NCBI GenBank assembly: GCA_002364555.1
Contig: DEYM01000091.1
Coordinates: 1-16,119, forward strand
Source of the DNA: Phycisphaerales bacterium UBA3158
GTDB lineage: Bacteria; Planctomycetota; Phycisphaerae; Phycisphaerales; SM1A02
Reading direction: 5' to 3'
Length of the DNA stretch: 16,119 nt
The notes beneath the pieces were generated by a model, which was not told the origin of the DNA, ran no database searches, and worked only from the letters and a program-made list of their open reading frames with translations. Shown here piece after piece: positions 10,001-16,119 of this stretch (position 1 is the stretch's first letter; every line of letters starts with the position of its first letter). The translations under genes were made by a program, and so were the position numbers.

Positions 10001-11670
10001 GCACCATCCCTTTCGAAAACGGATGCTGCGCCGCCGCCCGAGTTGTTCAACTGGGGGGATCCGACAACGGCCACATTCGCGTCCATCGCGATGGAGAGTC
10101 CGAATCTCGATCCATCCTGCAGAGTCGGATTGACGACACCATGCGATTCAACAGGTGTCCAGACATCCGATTTATCCCGATAGTAGACATGGACCTCACC
10201 GGAACCATCACCCCTGTCGTCACCGACGATCGTGAATCCATCGGCACTCGCTATCGCATATCCGAAGGATGGGGTGGAGGGTTCGAGCCATTCCGGTTTC
10301 TCGACCTTGGTGTTGGCCAGACGTATCGGAAGGGTTTCCCGGATATCGGATTGCCATTGACCATCCGTCTTCTGGTAGAAGAAGACTCCGCCGACTTCCA
10401 TCGCATCGAAGCTGCCAACATCCAGGAATGGCGATGCGACCATGACGCCAAGTTCACACACCCCGACCGATCTGCCGGACCAGTCAGCCACGGCTGCAAT
10501 CTCGGGATTCAACACATTCTCGAGAACCCACTCTTCGGCCGTCGGTGAATAGCGAAAGACGGTTGCATGGCCACTGACACTCAAGCCACCATAGGGGGCT
10601 CCGACCACCATCAGATCCCCATACATGGCCACCGACCATCCAAACAGGGTGATCAGTGCATCATCTGCATCCACGATGGCTTCGTTGAACTGCCATTCCC
10701 CGGTGATCTTGTCCTCACCGTAGCTGAGTACAGCTCCCTGGATGGCACCAATATTGGGTACACCGATCATCAGTCTTCCCGACGAGTAGGTGATGCTCTG
10801 TCCGAAGTTGCCGCTGTTCGATCTCCACGATTCCGGTGGAATGATCAACTGTCTCGGCTGTGGTGTGTCGTTGACGCATGGATAGGCCACCGCGGCCCCG
10901 GTCGTCATGCCATCATTCTCGGATGTCGGTCCACCGATTCCAAGCACGGCATCCTGATAGTCCAGCCCGACTCCCCAGTTGTTCAGGATCGTGTTACGCC
11001 CGGTATCCGGAACTGGAACCAGGCGAGGTCCGCTGTTCGATCTGGTGATGCCGATGCTCCATACCTGACCATTTCCTCCCGAGGAATTCACATCGTTGAG
11101 CGCACACACGAAGGCATATGAATCATTGAGCGCGACATTCTCTCCAAACCGACTGTTCGCGATCCCACTGCCGTGGTCAAGGGTGTCAACATGCTCCCAG
11201 GCATCGTTTTCGCCACTTAAAAACCTTCTGAAGAGATAGGCTCGACCAGTTGACACACCAGATGAATTGGTTGCGCCCGGTGCTCCGACGATGATGGTGT
11301 CACCATGCATGTCGACCGAGTAGCCGAATTCGAAGTCAGAGTTGATTTCAAATGCCGGAAGTAGACCTCCAAGGGAGGTCTGGTGTTCCCATTCTTCCAA
11401 ATCAGGATTCCACTTGAAGACATCGGCTCTGCCAGTGTCCCCCTGGGGTGATCCATCATCCATGCTGGGAGAGCCGGTGACGAGAATATCCCCCAGGACG
11501 ACCAGATCCGCTCCAGTGACGTCACCATTCTGGGGTGTGGGCAGTTGGATCAACTGCGATCCATCGAGCAGCCCGATGTTCCTCTCCTGAGAGGTTCTCT
11601 GCTGGCCTGTTGTCAGTGATGTCAGAAACAACACAAACACGAACGGCAAAATGGCTGTTCTTGCTCTCAT
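7078..11670 (-). CDS. Giant secreted FG-GAP/VCBS repeat protein with C-terminal six-Cys dockerin-like module (paralogue 2)
   Basis: A 1530-residue exported protein, probably extracellular. It has a standard signal peptide: MRAR, a hydrophobic core to about residue 20, then a likely cleavage near TTG-QQ. GAGGAG lies 11 bases before the ATG, and a sigma70-like promoter lies just upstream. Fourteen FG-GAP-like repeats (for example FGYSVDMHGDTIIVGAPGA) span about 50-850, split 7+7 by a longer linker near 420-465. A beta-rich middle domain covers about 860-1130, six D-x-D-x-D-G calcium-binding repeats about 1150-1460, and the C-terminal module 1474-1530. The last roughly 380 residues align closely with the downstream paralogue; the N-terminal repeats have diverged much more. 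It is the first gene of a likely two-gene leftward transcript and is divergent from the cytochrome c biogenesis operon. Fold assignment is firm; an adhesive or scaffolding role is inferred. Confidence 0.92.
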   Translation of the reverse strand: MRARTAILPFVFVLFLTSLTTGQQRTSQERNIGLLDGSQLIQLPTPQNGDVTGADLVVLGDILVTGSPSMDDGSPQGDTGRADVFKWNPDLEEWEHQTSLGGLLPAFEINSDFEFGYSVDMHGDTIIVGAPGATNSSGVSTGRAYLFRRFLSGENDAWEHVDTLDHGSGIANSRFGENVALNDSYAFVCALNDVNSSGGNGQVWSIGITRSNSGPRLVPVPDTGRNTILNNWGVGLDYQDAVLGIGGPTSENDGMTTGAAVAYPCVNDTPQPRQLIIPPESWRSNSGNFGQSITYSSGRLMIGVPNIGAIQGAVLSYGEDKITGEWQFNEAIVDADDALITLFGWSVAMYGDLMVVGAPYGGLSVSGHATVFRYSPTAEEWVLENVLNPEIAAVADWSGRSVGVCELGVMVASPFLDVGSFDAMEVGGVFFYQKTDGQWQSDIRETLPIRLANTKVEKPEWLEPSTPSFGYAIASADGFTIVGDDRGDGSGEVHVYYRDKSDVWTPVESHGVVNPTLQDGSRFGLSIAMDANVAVVGSPQLNNSGGGAASVFERDGANWSLIDELTVESSSGLGMSVATAVLGDLALIAAGDPDGGTDGLVYIWRINLETGNRTLEGTLQDPSIMGGDFKFGFSLDMDVDASGSVVIAIGNTDWTSNQLTGSVELFRRDNGSGTWSHEETVQPGIQFPDNWSSYAFGYDVAIDDGMLVVGAPQANWYSNFGYFAQTAGDAYLFKATPSSGSASWTLDSYLNTPTGRGGDIFGFSVGITAEHQQVFVGAPYADYMGRNTGLVAVYEFNPDAPWNELDWEVSRLLLSNDTQEDDDLGLDMAVAGDRLMVTAPAYEPSESILDRSYIADFAIENVLTWTSTQYYWPPLSDDSAWSRTPEGSNKAVFSRLLAPSHPIYFDVETWNGSMEISLEQLWFDFEDSDFTGTTDATITGNLEVSSPPEIRSAALAISSGELEVQNDVTIGRPGESGSLELMTMGISIGGNFTVDGGSSLRIDIDDSFPASNSSCIETMQPPSIGGSVSVDLRQNHEESLSVGDEIVLLRSNGIPVDGQDRFDLVLLPALPNDLAFQIDYRSIENARGGGETWEVVIEVVNIADLLDFADANTTTVDGDAVAIEVVDLNNDGADEICVVFDGSPGQLVIFENDGAGGIDQQIILNTGDEPVDITSGDFDDDGNQDLAVANRLSQDVIYYVNEDADPSNGFTTDTLSVGQVPTCLAAFDYLSADSLDDLVVGFEINSSLDGGFEIFAASSTLRGVGFTNVQTLGMNSAPINVDPSEDEKDKDIPFAGSRRDGRAVSARGSFARGPGLSLDEYPAGADLGGIVVGDINNDGFADMVLTSRTNNSIPILIQDSANPGEFLPALQVPAGLNPSGITIIDFDSDGNNDIATITTSEVSSDRIVRVLQNDGNLTFTSIDLAEGEFPLLVDSGDVNGDGTNDLVTIGDSGSLLRNGDASPVLALRKGETSCDCSGDVDCNGSIDIDDLLAVLSDFDCAGECSADLNGDSTVDVEDLLIVIAGWNDCR
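7081..7251 (-). other. Six-cysteine dockerin-like domain of paralogue 2 (residues 1474-1530)
   Basis: Two calcium loops (GDVDCNGSIDIDDLL and DLNGDSTVDVEDLL) with cysteines at module positions 1, 3, 9, 27, 31 and 56, exactly the spacing seen in paralogue 1 although many other residues differ. Three disulfides are possible in an exported protein. Confidence 0.75.
7783..7830 (-). other. Conserved 16-residue motif VDPSEDEKDKDIPFAG in paralogue 2
   Basis: Residues 1281-1296. Identical in protein sequence to the copy in paralogue 1, but five of the sixteen codons differ synonymously, so the identity is not explained by a recent DNA copy. Confidence 0.7.
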
Positions 11671-11715
11671 CTTTCTCGATACTCCTCAGGGATCCGATTC
11701 CGGGAACCTATCCTT

Positions 11716-11743
11716 ATTATGGACACCATGAATGTATCGACAA
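11716..11743 (-). promoter_or_regulatory. Candidate sigma70-type promoter for the FG-GAP gene pair
   Basis: On the minus strand, TTGTCG (11743-11738) and CATAAT (11721-11716) are separated by 16 bases: 4/6 and 5/6 matches to the -35 and -10 consensus. The -10 lies about 45 bases before the ATG at 11670, giving a leader of roughly 38 bases that holds the GAGGAG ribosome-binding site. This stretch is visibly AT-richer than the flanking genes. An upstream perfect TTGACA (11775-11770) has no acceptable -10 at 16-18 bases. Confidence 0.5.
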
Positions 11744-11873
11744 TGCTATTCCTCCAATTATGCTTGCACTGTCAAAAAAGGGACTTCCTACCCTCCTTAG
11801 ATGCAATTAAGCGCTGTATTGATCTACTTGTTTATGGATGGCGAGCCGGTTTCTGGCATACCATTCCAACTGT

Positions 11874-11889
11874 TGGCCGAATACGGCCA
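11874..11889. repeat. Perfect 6-bp inverted repeat upstream of resB
   Basis: TGGCCG, four-base spacer AATA, CGGCCA, centred about 47 bases before the probable resB start. It could be an operator half-site pair or a small leader-RNA hairpin. No T-run follows it, so it is not an intrinsic terminator. Confidence 0.35.
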
Positions 11890-11918
11890 TTGACCAGTCA
11901 GCCTTGAATTCGATCCTT

Positions 11919-11922
11919 GGAG
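11919..11922 (+). promoter_or_regulatory. Ribosome-binding site that decides the resB start
   Basis: GGAG lies six bases before TTG 11929, a good Shine-Dalgarno distance. The alternative in-frame TTG at 11917 overlaps this GGAG and has no purine-rich site upstream; an in-frame TGA at 11905 rules out earlier starts. Confidence 0.55.
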
Positions 11923-11928
11923 CTCCAG

Positions 11929-14343
11929 TTGGACGCTTCTGCCAATAAACCACTGGAGCCACAGGCTTTCAACCCGCTGATCTGGCTGCTGGATCTCTTC
12001 AGCAGCGTCAGGTTCGGCATCCTGCTGCTGTTCCTGTTGTTCGTCTATTCAGCCATTGGTTCGGCCGGCCTTCCACTCAAGCTGGCGATCTGGGAGCCAG
12101 GTGCCTGGACGACGGTGCGGGCCTGGCGTGGCATCGAGATGACCGAATACGAGTGGTTCAATGCATGGCCTTTCTTCCTTCTGGTCGGCTTGACCTGCCT
12201 CACGCTCGTCGTCACCACGATTCGTCGAATTCCGTTCAACATGATCAATCTCGGTGTCTGGATGGTTCACGCGGGACTGATCATCATGTCGCTTGGTTGC
12301 GTGTACTACTTCGGAACGAAGGTCGAAGGCGATGTTCCCATCGCAAGAGCGAGAATCCAGATTCAGCCCGAGGGCGGCGAAGCCGTCGACCTTCGAGCCA
12401 TGCCCGGACATCAGGTCGAAGTCGAGACTCCGGAGGGCCCCTGGAAGTTCCAGGTCATGGACATCAACCCCAATTGGGAACTTCTGACCGGTCCGGACAA
12501 GGGCAAGGCGGCCTATGCGGTCAAGGTCATGGTTGAATCACCGGATGGCATGTTCATCAGGCAGCTTCTGGCCAACTATCCCGAATACACCGAAGACATG
12601 GTTCGTTCATCCGATCCAGCCCAGCCATGGGCGCGGTCGATCAAGCAGAACGGCACATCGCTCACGGATGATTCACTCGTCATGAGCCTGAAACCCGACG
12701 AGCAGTCGAGATTCTGGCTGATGAATTCCGCCGCGATCTACCTTCGCGAGGTCAGTCGGAATCCGGATGGATCCACGACCCCTGTGACCGATTGGGTCGA
12801 GAGGCCGATCGAGGATCTTCCCCGTTACAACGAATACGTCGAGCTGGATCGAGAGGTCTGGCTTCCGTCCGGTGAGGATGAGATCAATACGGGACCTCTT
12901 GTTCTCAAGACACTGGCCTCATCATCGGATGATCCACTCAACGAGATGCCGATCTACATCACCTCCTATCTGCCCTACGCGGGAATGGAGACCAGGGACA
13001 CACCGGGCTGTGAACCATGTGGCGATCCACTGAATCCCGTGGCCAATCTCACGCTCGATACAAGCGCCGGCCAGCAGGTGGTCCATCGAATGTTCGCATT
13101 CGACGAGAACCAGACTCGTCCCGATCCATCATTGATGCGATTCGAATGGATCGATTCGGAATCCAGAATGGATGAGATGACGGAGGCAAGCGGACCCAGG
13201 CTCCGTATCAGGATTCCCGATTCCGACATTGAAATCGAAGAGGACATCCTGCGATTCTCCGAGATCGAACCCGAGACACCATGGATTGCCGTCGAGGATA
13301 CTGACTACGAGTGGCGCGCACGTCGAATCGACGACGACATGACGGTACGTGACCGCCGCTTGAATCTGGCCCGCATAGAGATTCGAAACGACAACAGGAC
13401 GTGGTTGCGATGGGTCTTCGACCGACCATCGCTCAACGGAGATTTCCCCTTCGATGGTCCCGCTGAGGACCACTCGGCGATGGATCGGGATCTGGACGAC
13501 TCGATCAAGATGACGTATCTGCCGGCCACGGGCCCCAAGGCCCCGGTCACACTGGTGGCGGGACCGGAACCGGATCAACTCCGACTCGTCTCCATGCTGT
13601 TGCCTGGTGAGACGCGTACAAACGATCTGGTGATCGGCCAGCCGCATCAACTCGGCCCCGATGTCACCATGACGGTCACGTCCTACGACTCCCGCATGCG
13701 AATGGAGACGCGTCCACGAGTCATAGAGAAGCGTGCCAGACAACCACGCGCAGGTGGACAGCTCTCGATGATCAAGATCCGCATGCCCGACGCCAAGCGA
13801 CAGGCATGGTTGACCTATCACCACTACCCGTTCAATGGCTCCGAGGATCTCCTGAGGAGGTTCTCCTACCAGCCATCGATCATGTCGATGCCCGACGGGC
13901 GTCTCATCGAGATCATGTACTCAAGGGAGAGTGCGCCACTTCCATCCACCGTTTCCCTGAAGGGATTCGATGTCAAATCGCATGTGGGTGGATTCACCGG
14001 TGACGTGTCCAGCGTTCTCAACTGGATCAGTCAGGTCAAGTTCGATGATGAGAGGGGATCGGTCCTCTCGGATGTGAGTGTGAACGATCCAAGCGAACGC
14101 AATGGATATTGGTACTTCCAGTCCCAATGGGATCCCCCCGAGCGGGCCACAGAGAACAGTCCCGCTGTGGCGGGACTCAACTACACCATTCTCGGTGTCG
14201 GCAACCGAAACGGTGTCTGGACGATGCTCACCGGCAGTGTCCTGTCCGTGATCGGCATGATCTACGCGTTCTACATCAAACCGATGATCAAGAGACGCAG
14301 AGCCTCCAATGTCTACGAGAAGCTGAAGGGAGCGACCTCATGA
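11929..14343 (+). CDS. resB: ResB-like cytochrome c biogenesis protein (System II haem-handling subunit)
   Basis: A partner of CcsA in System II cytochrome c maturation; the pair moves haem across the cytoplasmic membrane and presents it to apocytochromes. The protein is 804 residues from TTG 11929 (808 from TTG 11917). Three N-terminal membrane helices lie at about 25-49, 80-97 and 104-128. The third carries WMVHAG with H114, the probable membrane haem-ligand histidine of the family. A roughly 630-residue periplasmic domain follows, ending in an NGYWYFQSQWDPP stretch typical of ResB C-termini, and then a last helix at about 762-783 with a basic KPMIKRRR tail. Bacillus ResB is about 540 residues, so the periplasmic part is enlarged. 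It contains a CEPC motif (361-364). The stop codon overlaps the ccsA start (ATGA). Family assignment is strong from topology and neighbour, less so from the divergent periplasmic sequence. Confidence 0.85.
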   Translation: MDASANKPLEPQAFNPLIWLLDLFSSVRFGILLLFLLFVYSAIGSAGLPLKLAIWEPGAWTTVRAWRGIEMTEYEWFNAWPFFLLVGLTCLTLVVTTIRRIPFNMINLGVWMVHAGLIIMSLGCVYYFGTKVEGDVPIARARIQIQPEGGEAVDLRAMPGHQVEVETPEGPWKFQVMDINPNWELLTGPDKGKAAYAVKVMVESPDGMFIRQLLANYPEYTEDMVRSSDPAQPWARSIKQNGTSLTDDSLVMSLKPDEQSRFWLMNSAAIYLREVSRNPDGSTTPVTDWVERPIEDLPRYNEYVELDREVWLPSGEDEINTGPLVLKTLASSSDDPLNEMPIYITSYLPYAGMETRDTPGCEPCGDPLNPVANLTLDTSAGQQVVHRMFAFDENQTRPDPSLMRFEWIDSESRMDEMTEASGPRLRIRIPDSDIEIEEDILRFSEIEPETPWIAVEDTDYEWRARRIDDDMTVRDRRLNLARIEIRNDNRTWLRWVFDRPSLNGDFPFDGPAEDHSAMDRDLDDSIKMTYLPATGPKAPVTLVAGPEPDQLRLVSMLLPGETRTNDLVIGQPHQLGPDVTMTVTSYDSRMRMETRPRVIEKRARQPRAGGQLSMIKIRMPDAKRQAWLTYHHYPFNGSEDLLRRFSYQPSIMSMPDGRLIEIMYSRESAPLPSTVSLKGFDVKSHVGGFTGDVSSVLNWISQVKFDDERGSVLSDVSVNDPSERNGYWYFQSQWDPPERATENSPAVAGLNYTILGVGNRNGVWTMLTGSVLSVIGMIYAFYIKPMIKRRRASNVYEKLKGATS
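14328..14343 (+). promoter_or_regulatory. Shine-Dalgarno and ATGA overlap coupling resB to ccsA
   Basis: AAGGGAG ends seven bases before ATG 14340, and TGA 14341-14343 of resB overlaps that ATG. The arrangement indicates termination-reinitiation coupling and a balanced supply of the two complex subunits, and it fixes the ccsA start. Confidence 0.75.
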
Positions 14344-16037
14344 TCCACTTCACGGTCCTGTTGATCGCCACAATGCTCGCTGCCGTGCCGGTTCCCGTCG
14401 TCGAGACGGTCGAGGAAGTCCCTGTCGTGGAGGTTTCCTTCGAATCCCAGGTGGACATGTCCCCGTTCAACGAGGTGGCGGTCTGGGAGGGTGGTCGCAT
14501 CAAGTCCTGGGAATCATTCTCGAGATCGATGATGCAGTTCGTGAGTGGTTCCCGGAAGATCGATGGTCAATCGCCCGCCTTCACCTATCTGGACATGGCG
14601 TTGCGTTCGAGTGCCTACGAGAACAGGGACATCATCTTCGTCAAGAAGAAGCCGATGAGGGCAGCCATCATCACGGCGCTTGTCGATGGGGATCGCCCCG
14701 AAGGGGCAACAGTCGAGCGTCTCGAGAAGTTCATGGAATCGGGTCTGATCGCCAGGGAATTCATCCTGAGTCCAGGCGTCATCGAACTCCTCGCCAGCAT
14801 GCAGGGCGATGTCATGCGTTTCGCCAAGCCCATCGAGGCCATCCAGACCGCGGTGGGCGTCGGACGTCCCGAGGTGCTTCGCCGTTCGATGATGATGGTT
14901 CCCCCGACCGGACCCGATGCGTTGAATCAACCATGGACGGGTCTGGATGATCTTTCGGGCATGGCACCCGGAGACGAGATCTCCTCGGGCTGGCTGGATC
15001 TCCAGTCCGCCTGGATCGCCGAGGATGCCCCGGCCGTGAACAAGGCGATCGCCGAGCTGGCCACTTCGCTTCAGCTGAGAAATCCGGAGATCTATCCATC
15101 CGCCGAGAGACTGCAGTGGGAGAGCTTCTATTTCCAGTGGAGCCATCTCACCTGGGTCTGGATCATCTATCTGTTCAGCATCGCGTTGCTGCTGATGTGG
15201 ATCGTCTACAAATGGCGTGGTGCGTTCTGGCTGGGCATGACCGTCTTTGGCCTCGGATTCATCGGACAGACAATCGCCGTCCTGCTTCGCTGGTATGTGG
15301 CGGATCGATTCCCGAATACCAACATGTTCGAGGCGGTGACGACATCCGCCTGGTTCGCGGCGATATTCGCACTCATCATGGAGCTGGTCGTCCGTCGGAC
15401 CCGCATGTCCGGCATCTTCGCGCTCGCCAGCGCCATCTGTTCGATGGTGGCCATGATGGCGACCCGTCTGTATCCACTCGAGCTCAGCGCCGGTATCTCG
15501 AACAAGATGCCCGTGCTTCATGACATCTGGCTCTACATCCACACGAACGTGATCATCTTCTCGTACGCGTTGATCTTCCTGGCAGCCATATCCGCGGGTC
15601 TGTACATGCTGTGGCGACTGGTCTCCCGTGACGGCAAGGGCACCGATGCCTGGGCTCGTGCCGGCGGTGCCGGTTTCCTCATCGTCCCTCGTGCCGGTGG
15701 TCAGGCCGGACTCGTCTCGACGCGAACGGGCTTCGGCCACGTGCTCGATGGAACGACCATGATTCTGGTCGAGCTCTCGTTCATCCTGCTGTGGGCCGGT
15801 CTCGTGATGGGTGCCATCTGGGCGGACCATTCATGGGGCCGACCATGGGGATGGGATCCCAAGGAGGTGTTCGCCTTGAACACCTTCATCATCTACGCGC
15901 TGCTGATCCATGTTCGCATGAAGGTCACGGACAAGGGGATGTGGACCGCCATTCTCGCGATCATCGGTTGCGCCGTGATGCTCTTCAACTGGATCATCAT
16001 CAACTTCACGATCTCGGGTCTGCATTCGTACGCTTGA
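14340..16037 (+). CDS. ccsA: CcsA-like cytochrome c biogenesis protein with signal peptide and extra N-terminal domain
   Basis: Membrane haem-presenting and ligating subunit of System II. The true start is ATG 14340: it overlaps the resB stop as ATGA, has AAGGGAG seven bases upstream, and begins a hydrophobic signal-like stretch (1-16). The frame is open upstream only because it runs inside resB. At 565 residues it is longer than typical CcsA. About 20-260 form an extra domain outside the membrane that I associate with planctomycete and Bacteroidetes CcsA proteins. Eight membrane helices follow from about 270. The WWD motif is W499-G-R-P-W-G-W-D506-PKE. The candidate haem histidines are H401 (periplasmic), H524 (membrane) and H562 in the terminal GLHSYA; with ResB H114 the full set of four is present. 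LRWY...FPNTNMFEA at 316-331 is also characteristic. Translation is probably coupled to resB. Confidence 0.93.
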   Translation: MIHFTVLLIATMLAAVPVPVVETVEEVPVVEVSFESQVDMSPFNEVAVWEGGRIKSWESFSRSMMQFVSGSRKIDGQSPAFTYLDMALRSSAYENRDIIFVKKKPMRAAIITALVDGDRPEGATVERLEKFMESGLIAREFILSPGVIELLASMQGDVMRFAKPIEAIQTAVGVGRPEVLRRSMMMVPPTGPDALNQPWTGLDDLSGMAPGDEISSGWLDLQSAWIAEDAPAVNKAIAELATSLQLRNPEIYPSAERLQWESFYFQWSHLTWVWIIYLFSIALLLMWIVYKWRGAFWLGMTVFGLGFIGQTIAVLLRWYVADRFPNTNMFEAVTTSAWFAAIFALIMELVVRRTRMSGIFALASAICSMVAMMATRLYPLELSAGISNKMPVLHDIWLYIHTNVIIFSYALIFLAAISAGLYMLWRLVSRDGKGTDAWARAGGAGFLIVPRAGGQAGLVSTRTGFGHVLDGTTMILVELSFILLWAGLVMGAIWADHSWGRPWGWDPKEVFALNTFIIYALLIHVRMKVTDKGMWTAILAIIGCAVMLFNWIIINFTISGLHSYA

Positions 16038-16059
16038 AAAGCCATTGCCTTTTCATGGC
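16036..16059. repeat. Small overlapping inverted repeats after ccsA
   Basis: GAAAAG (16036-16041) pairs with CTTTTC (16049-16054), and alternatively GCCAT (16041-16045) pairs with ATGGC (16055-16059). The two stems exclude each other. There is no following T-run, so a role as terminator is doubtful; a weak stem covering the next possible start is as likely. Confidence 0.25.
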
Positions 16060-16119
16060 AGATCCAGGATGGGTTGAAACGAGAACCATCATCGAGGACT
16101 GTGGCGTCTTGATCGAGGA
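16055..16119 (+). CDS. Possible start of a further gene, cut by the window edge; unrecognised
   Basis: From ATG 16055 the frame stays open to the window end and reads MADPGWVETRTIIEDCGVLIE. It lies 17 bases after ccsA on the same strand, so it could be the third gene of the operon. No Shine-Dalgarno sequence precedes the ATG. An in-frame TTG at 16034 would overlap the ccsA stop as TTGA. Twenty-one residues are too few to name a family. Confidence 0.4.
   Translation, partial: MADPGWVETRTIIEDCGVLIE

Noticed and set aside
11667..11729. 20-codon upstream open frame (-) whose TGA overlaps the ATG of the 1530-residue protein
   Set aside because: It has no ribosome-binding site, and its ATG lies upstream of the predicted -10 box, so the likely transcript would not contain it.
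11791..11800. Near-perfect Shine-Dalgarno-like CTAAGGAGGG on the minus strand
   Set aside because: Possible GTG/TTG starts just after it hit a TAA within a few codons; no coding frame follows.
11719..11907. 62-codon open frame in the divergent intergenic region (+)
   Set aside because: It has no Shine-Dalgarno sequence, uses codons rare in the neighbours (TTA, CTA), and covers the leftward promoter.
14109..14339. Upstream extension of ccsA in the same frame
   Set aside because: These codons lie wholly inside resB in another frame and encode an unrelated Arg/His-rich stretch; ATG 14340 has the ribosome-binding site, the overlap and the signal peptide.
14514..15830. 438-codon open frame antisense to ccsA
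   Set aside because: Its His/Asp/Gly-rich composition has no domain, and the sense strand carries the WWD motif and all expected CcsA histidines.

Overview
The window looks like a chromosomal segment of a planctomycete, most probably of the class Phycisphaerae. That is an inference from gene content: a transmembrane Ser/Thr kinase with a large C-terminal helical-repeat domain, giant secreted FG-GAP proteins ending in a cysteine-rich dockerin-like module, and a two-gene ResB/CcsA cytochrome c maturation system with unusually large extra domains. Coding density is very high, and I saw no phage, transposon, CRISPR or tRNA signature.

Layout. (1) Bases 1-2628 (+): a Ser/Thr protein kinase open at the left edge, so its start lies outside the window. 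It has an acidic repeat-bearing N-terminus, a complete kinase domain, one membrane segment and a TPR-like C-terminal half. (2) Bases 2625-11670 (-): two tandem paralogous exported proteins of 1455 and 1530 residues. Each has 14 FG-GAP-type repeats that group as 7+7, then a beta-rich middle domain, then about six VCBS-type D-x-D-x-D-G repeats, then a 57-residue two-loop calcium-binding module with six cysteines at identical spacing. The first gene of the pair starts at 11670 behind a plausible sigma70 promoter, and the second follows after 85 bases, probably on the same transcript. The kinase and the second paralogue converge so tightly that their stop codons share one CTAG palindrome. (3) Bases 11671-11928: a divergent intergenic region with the leftward promoter, a small perfect hairpin and the ribosome-binding site of the rightward operon. 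(4) Bases 11929-16037 (+): resB-like and ccsA-like genes coupled by an ATGA overlap. Together they encode the System II haem delivery and ligation machinery for c-type cytochromes. (5) Bases 16055-16119: the possible beginning of a further rightward gene, cut by the window edge.

How they work together. ResB and CcsA are expected to form one membrane complex that carries haem out of the cytoplasm and attaches it to apocytochromes. The two giant FG-GAP proteins are probably surface or extracellular proteins, perhaps for adhesion or assembly through the dockerin-like tail; their ligands cannot be read from the sequence. The kinase probably senses or scaffolds something through its TPR half, but its partner is not in view. 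The most notable features are the conserved parts of the FG-GAP pair: a 16-residue acidic/lysine motif identical in both despite synonymous codon drift, the six-cysteine dockerin-like tail, and the shared 7+7 repeat architecture. I found no clear evidence of a wholly new defence or mobile system.
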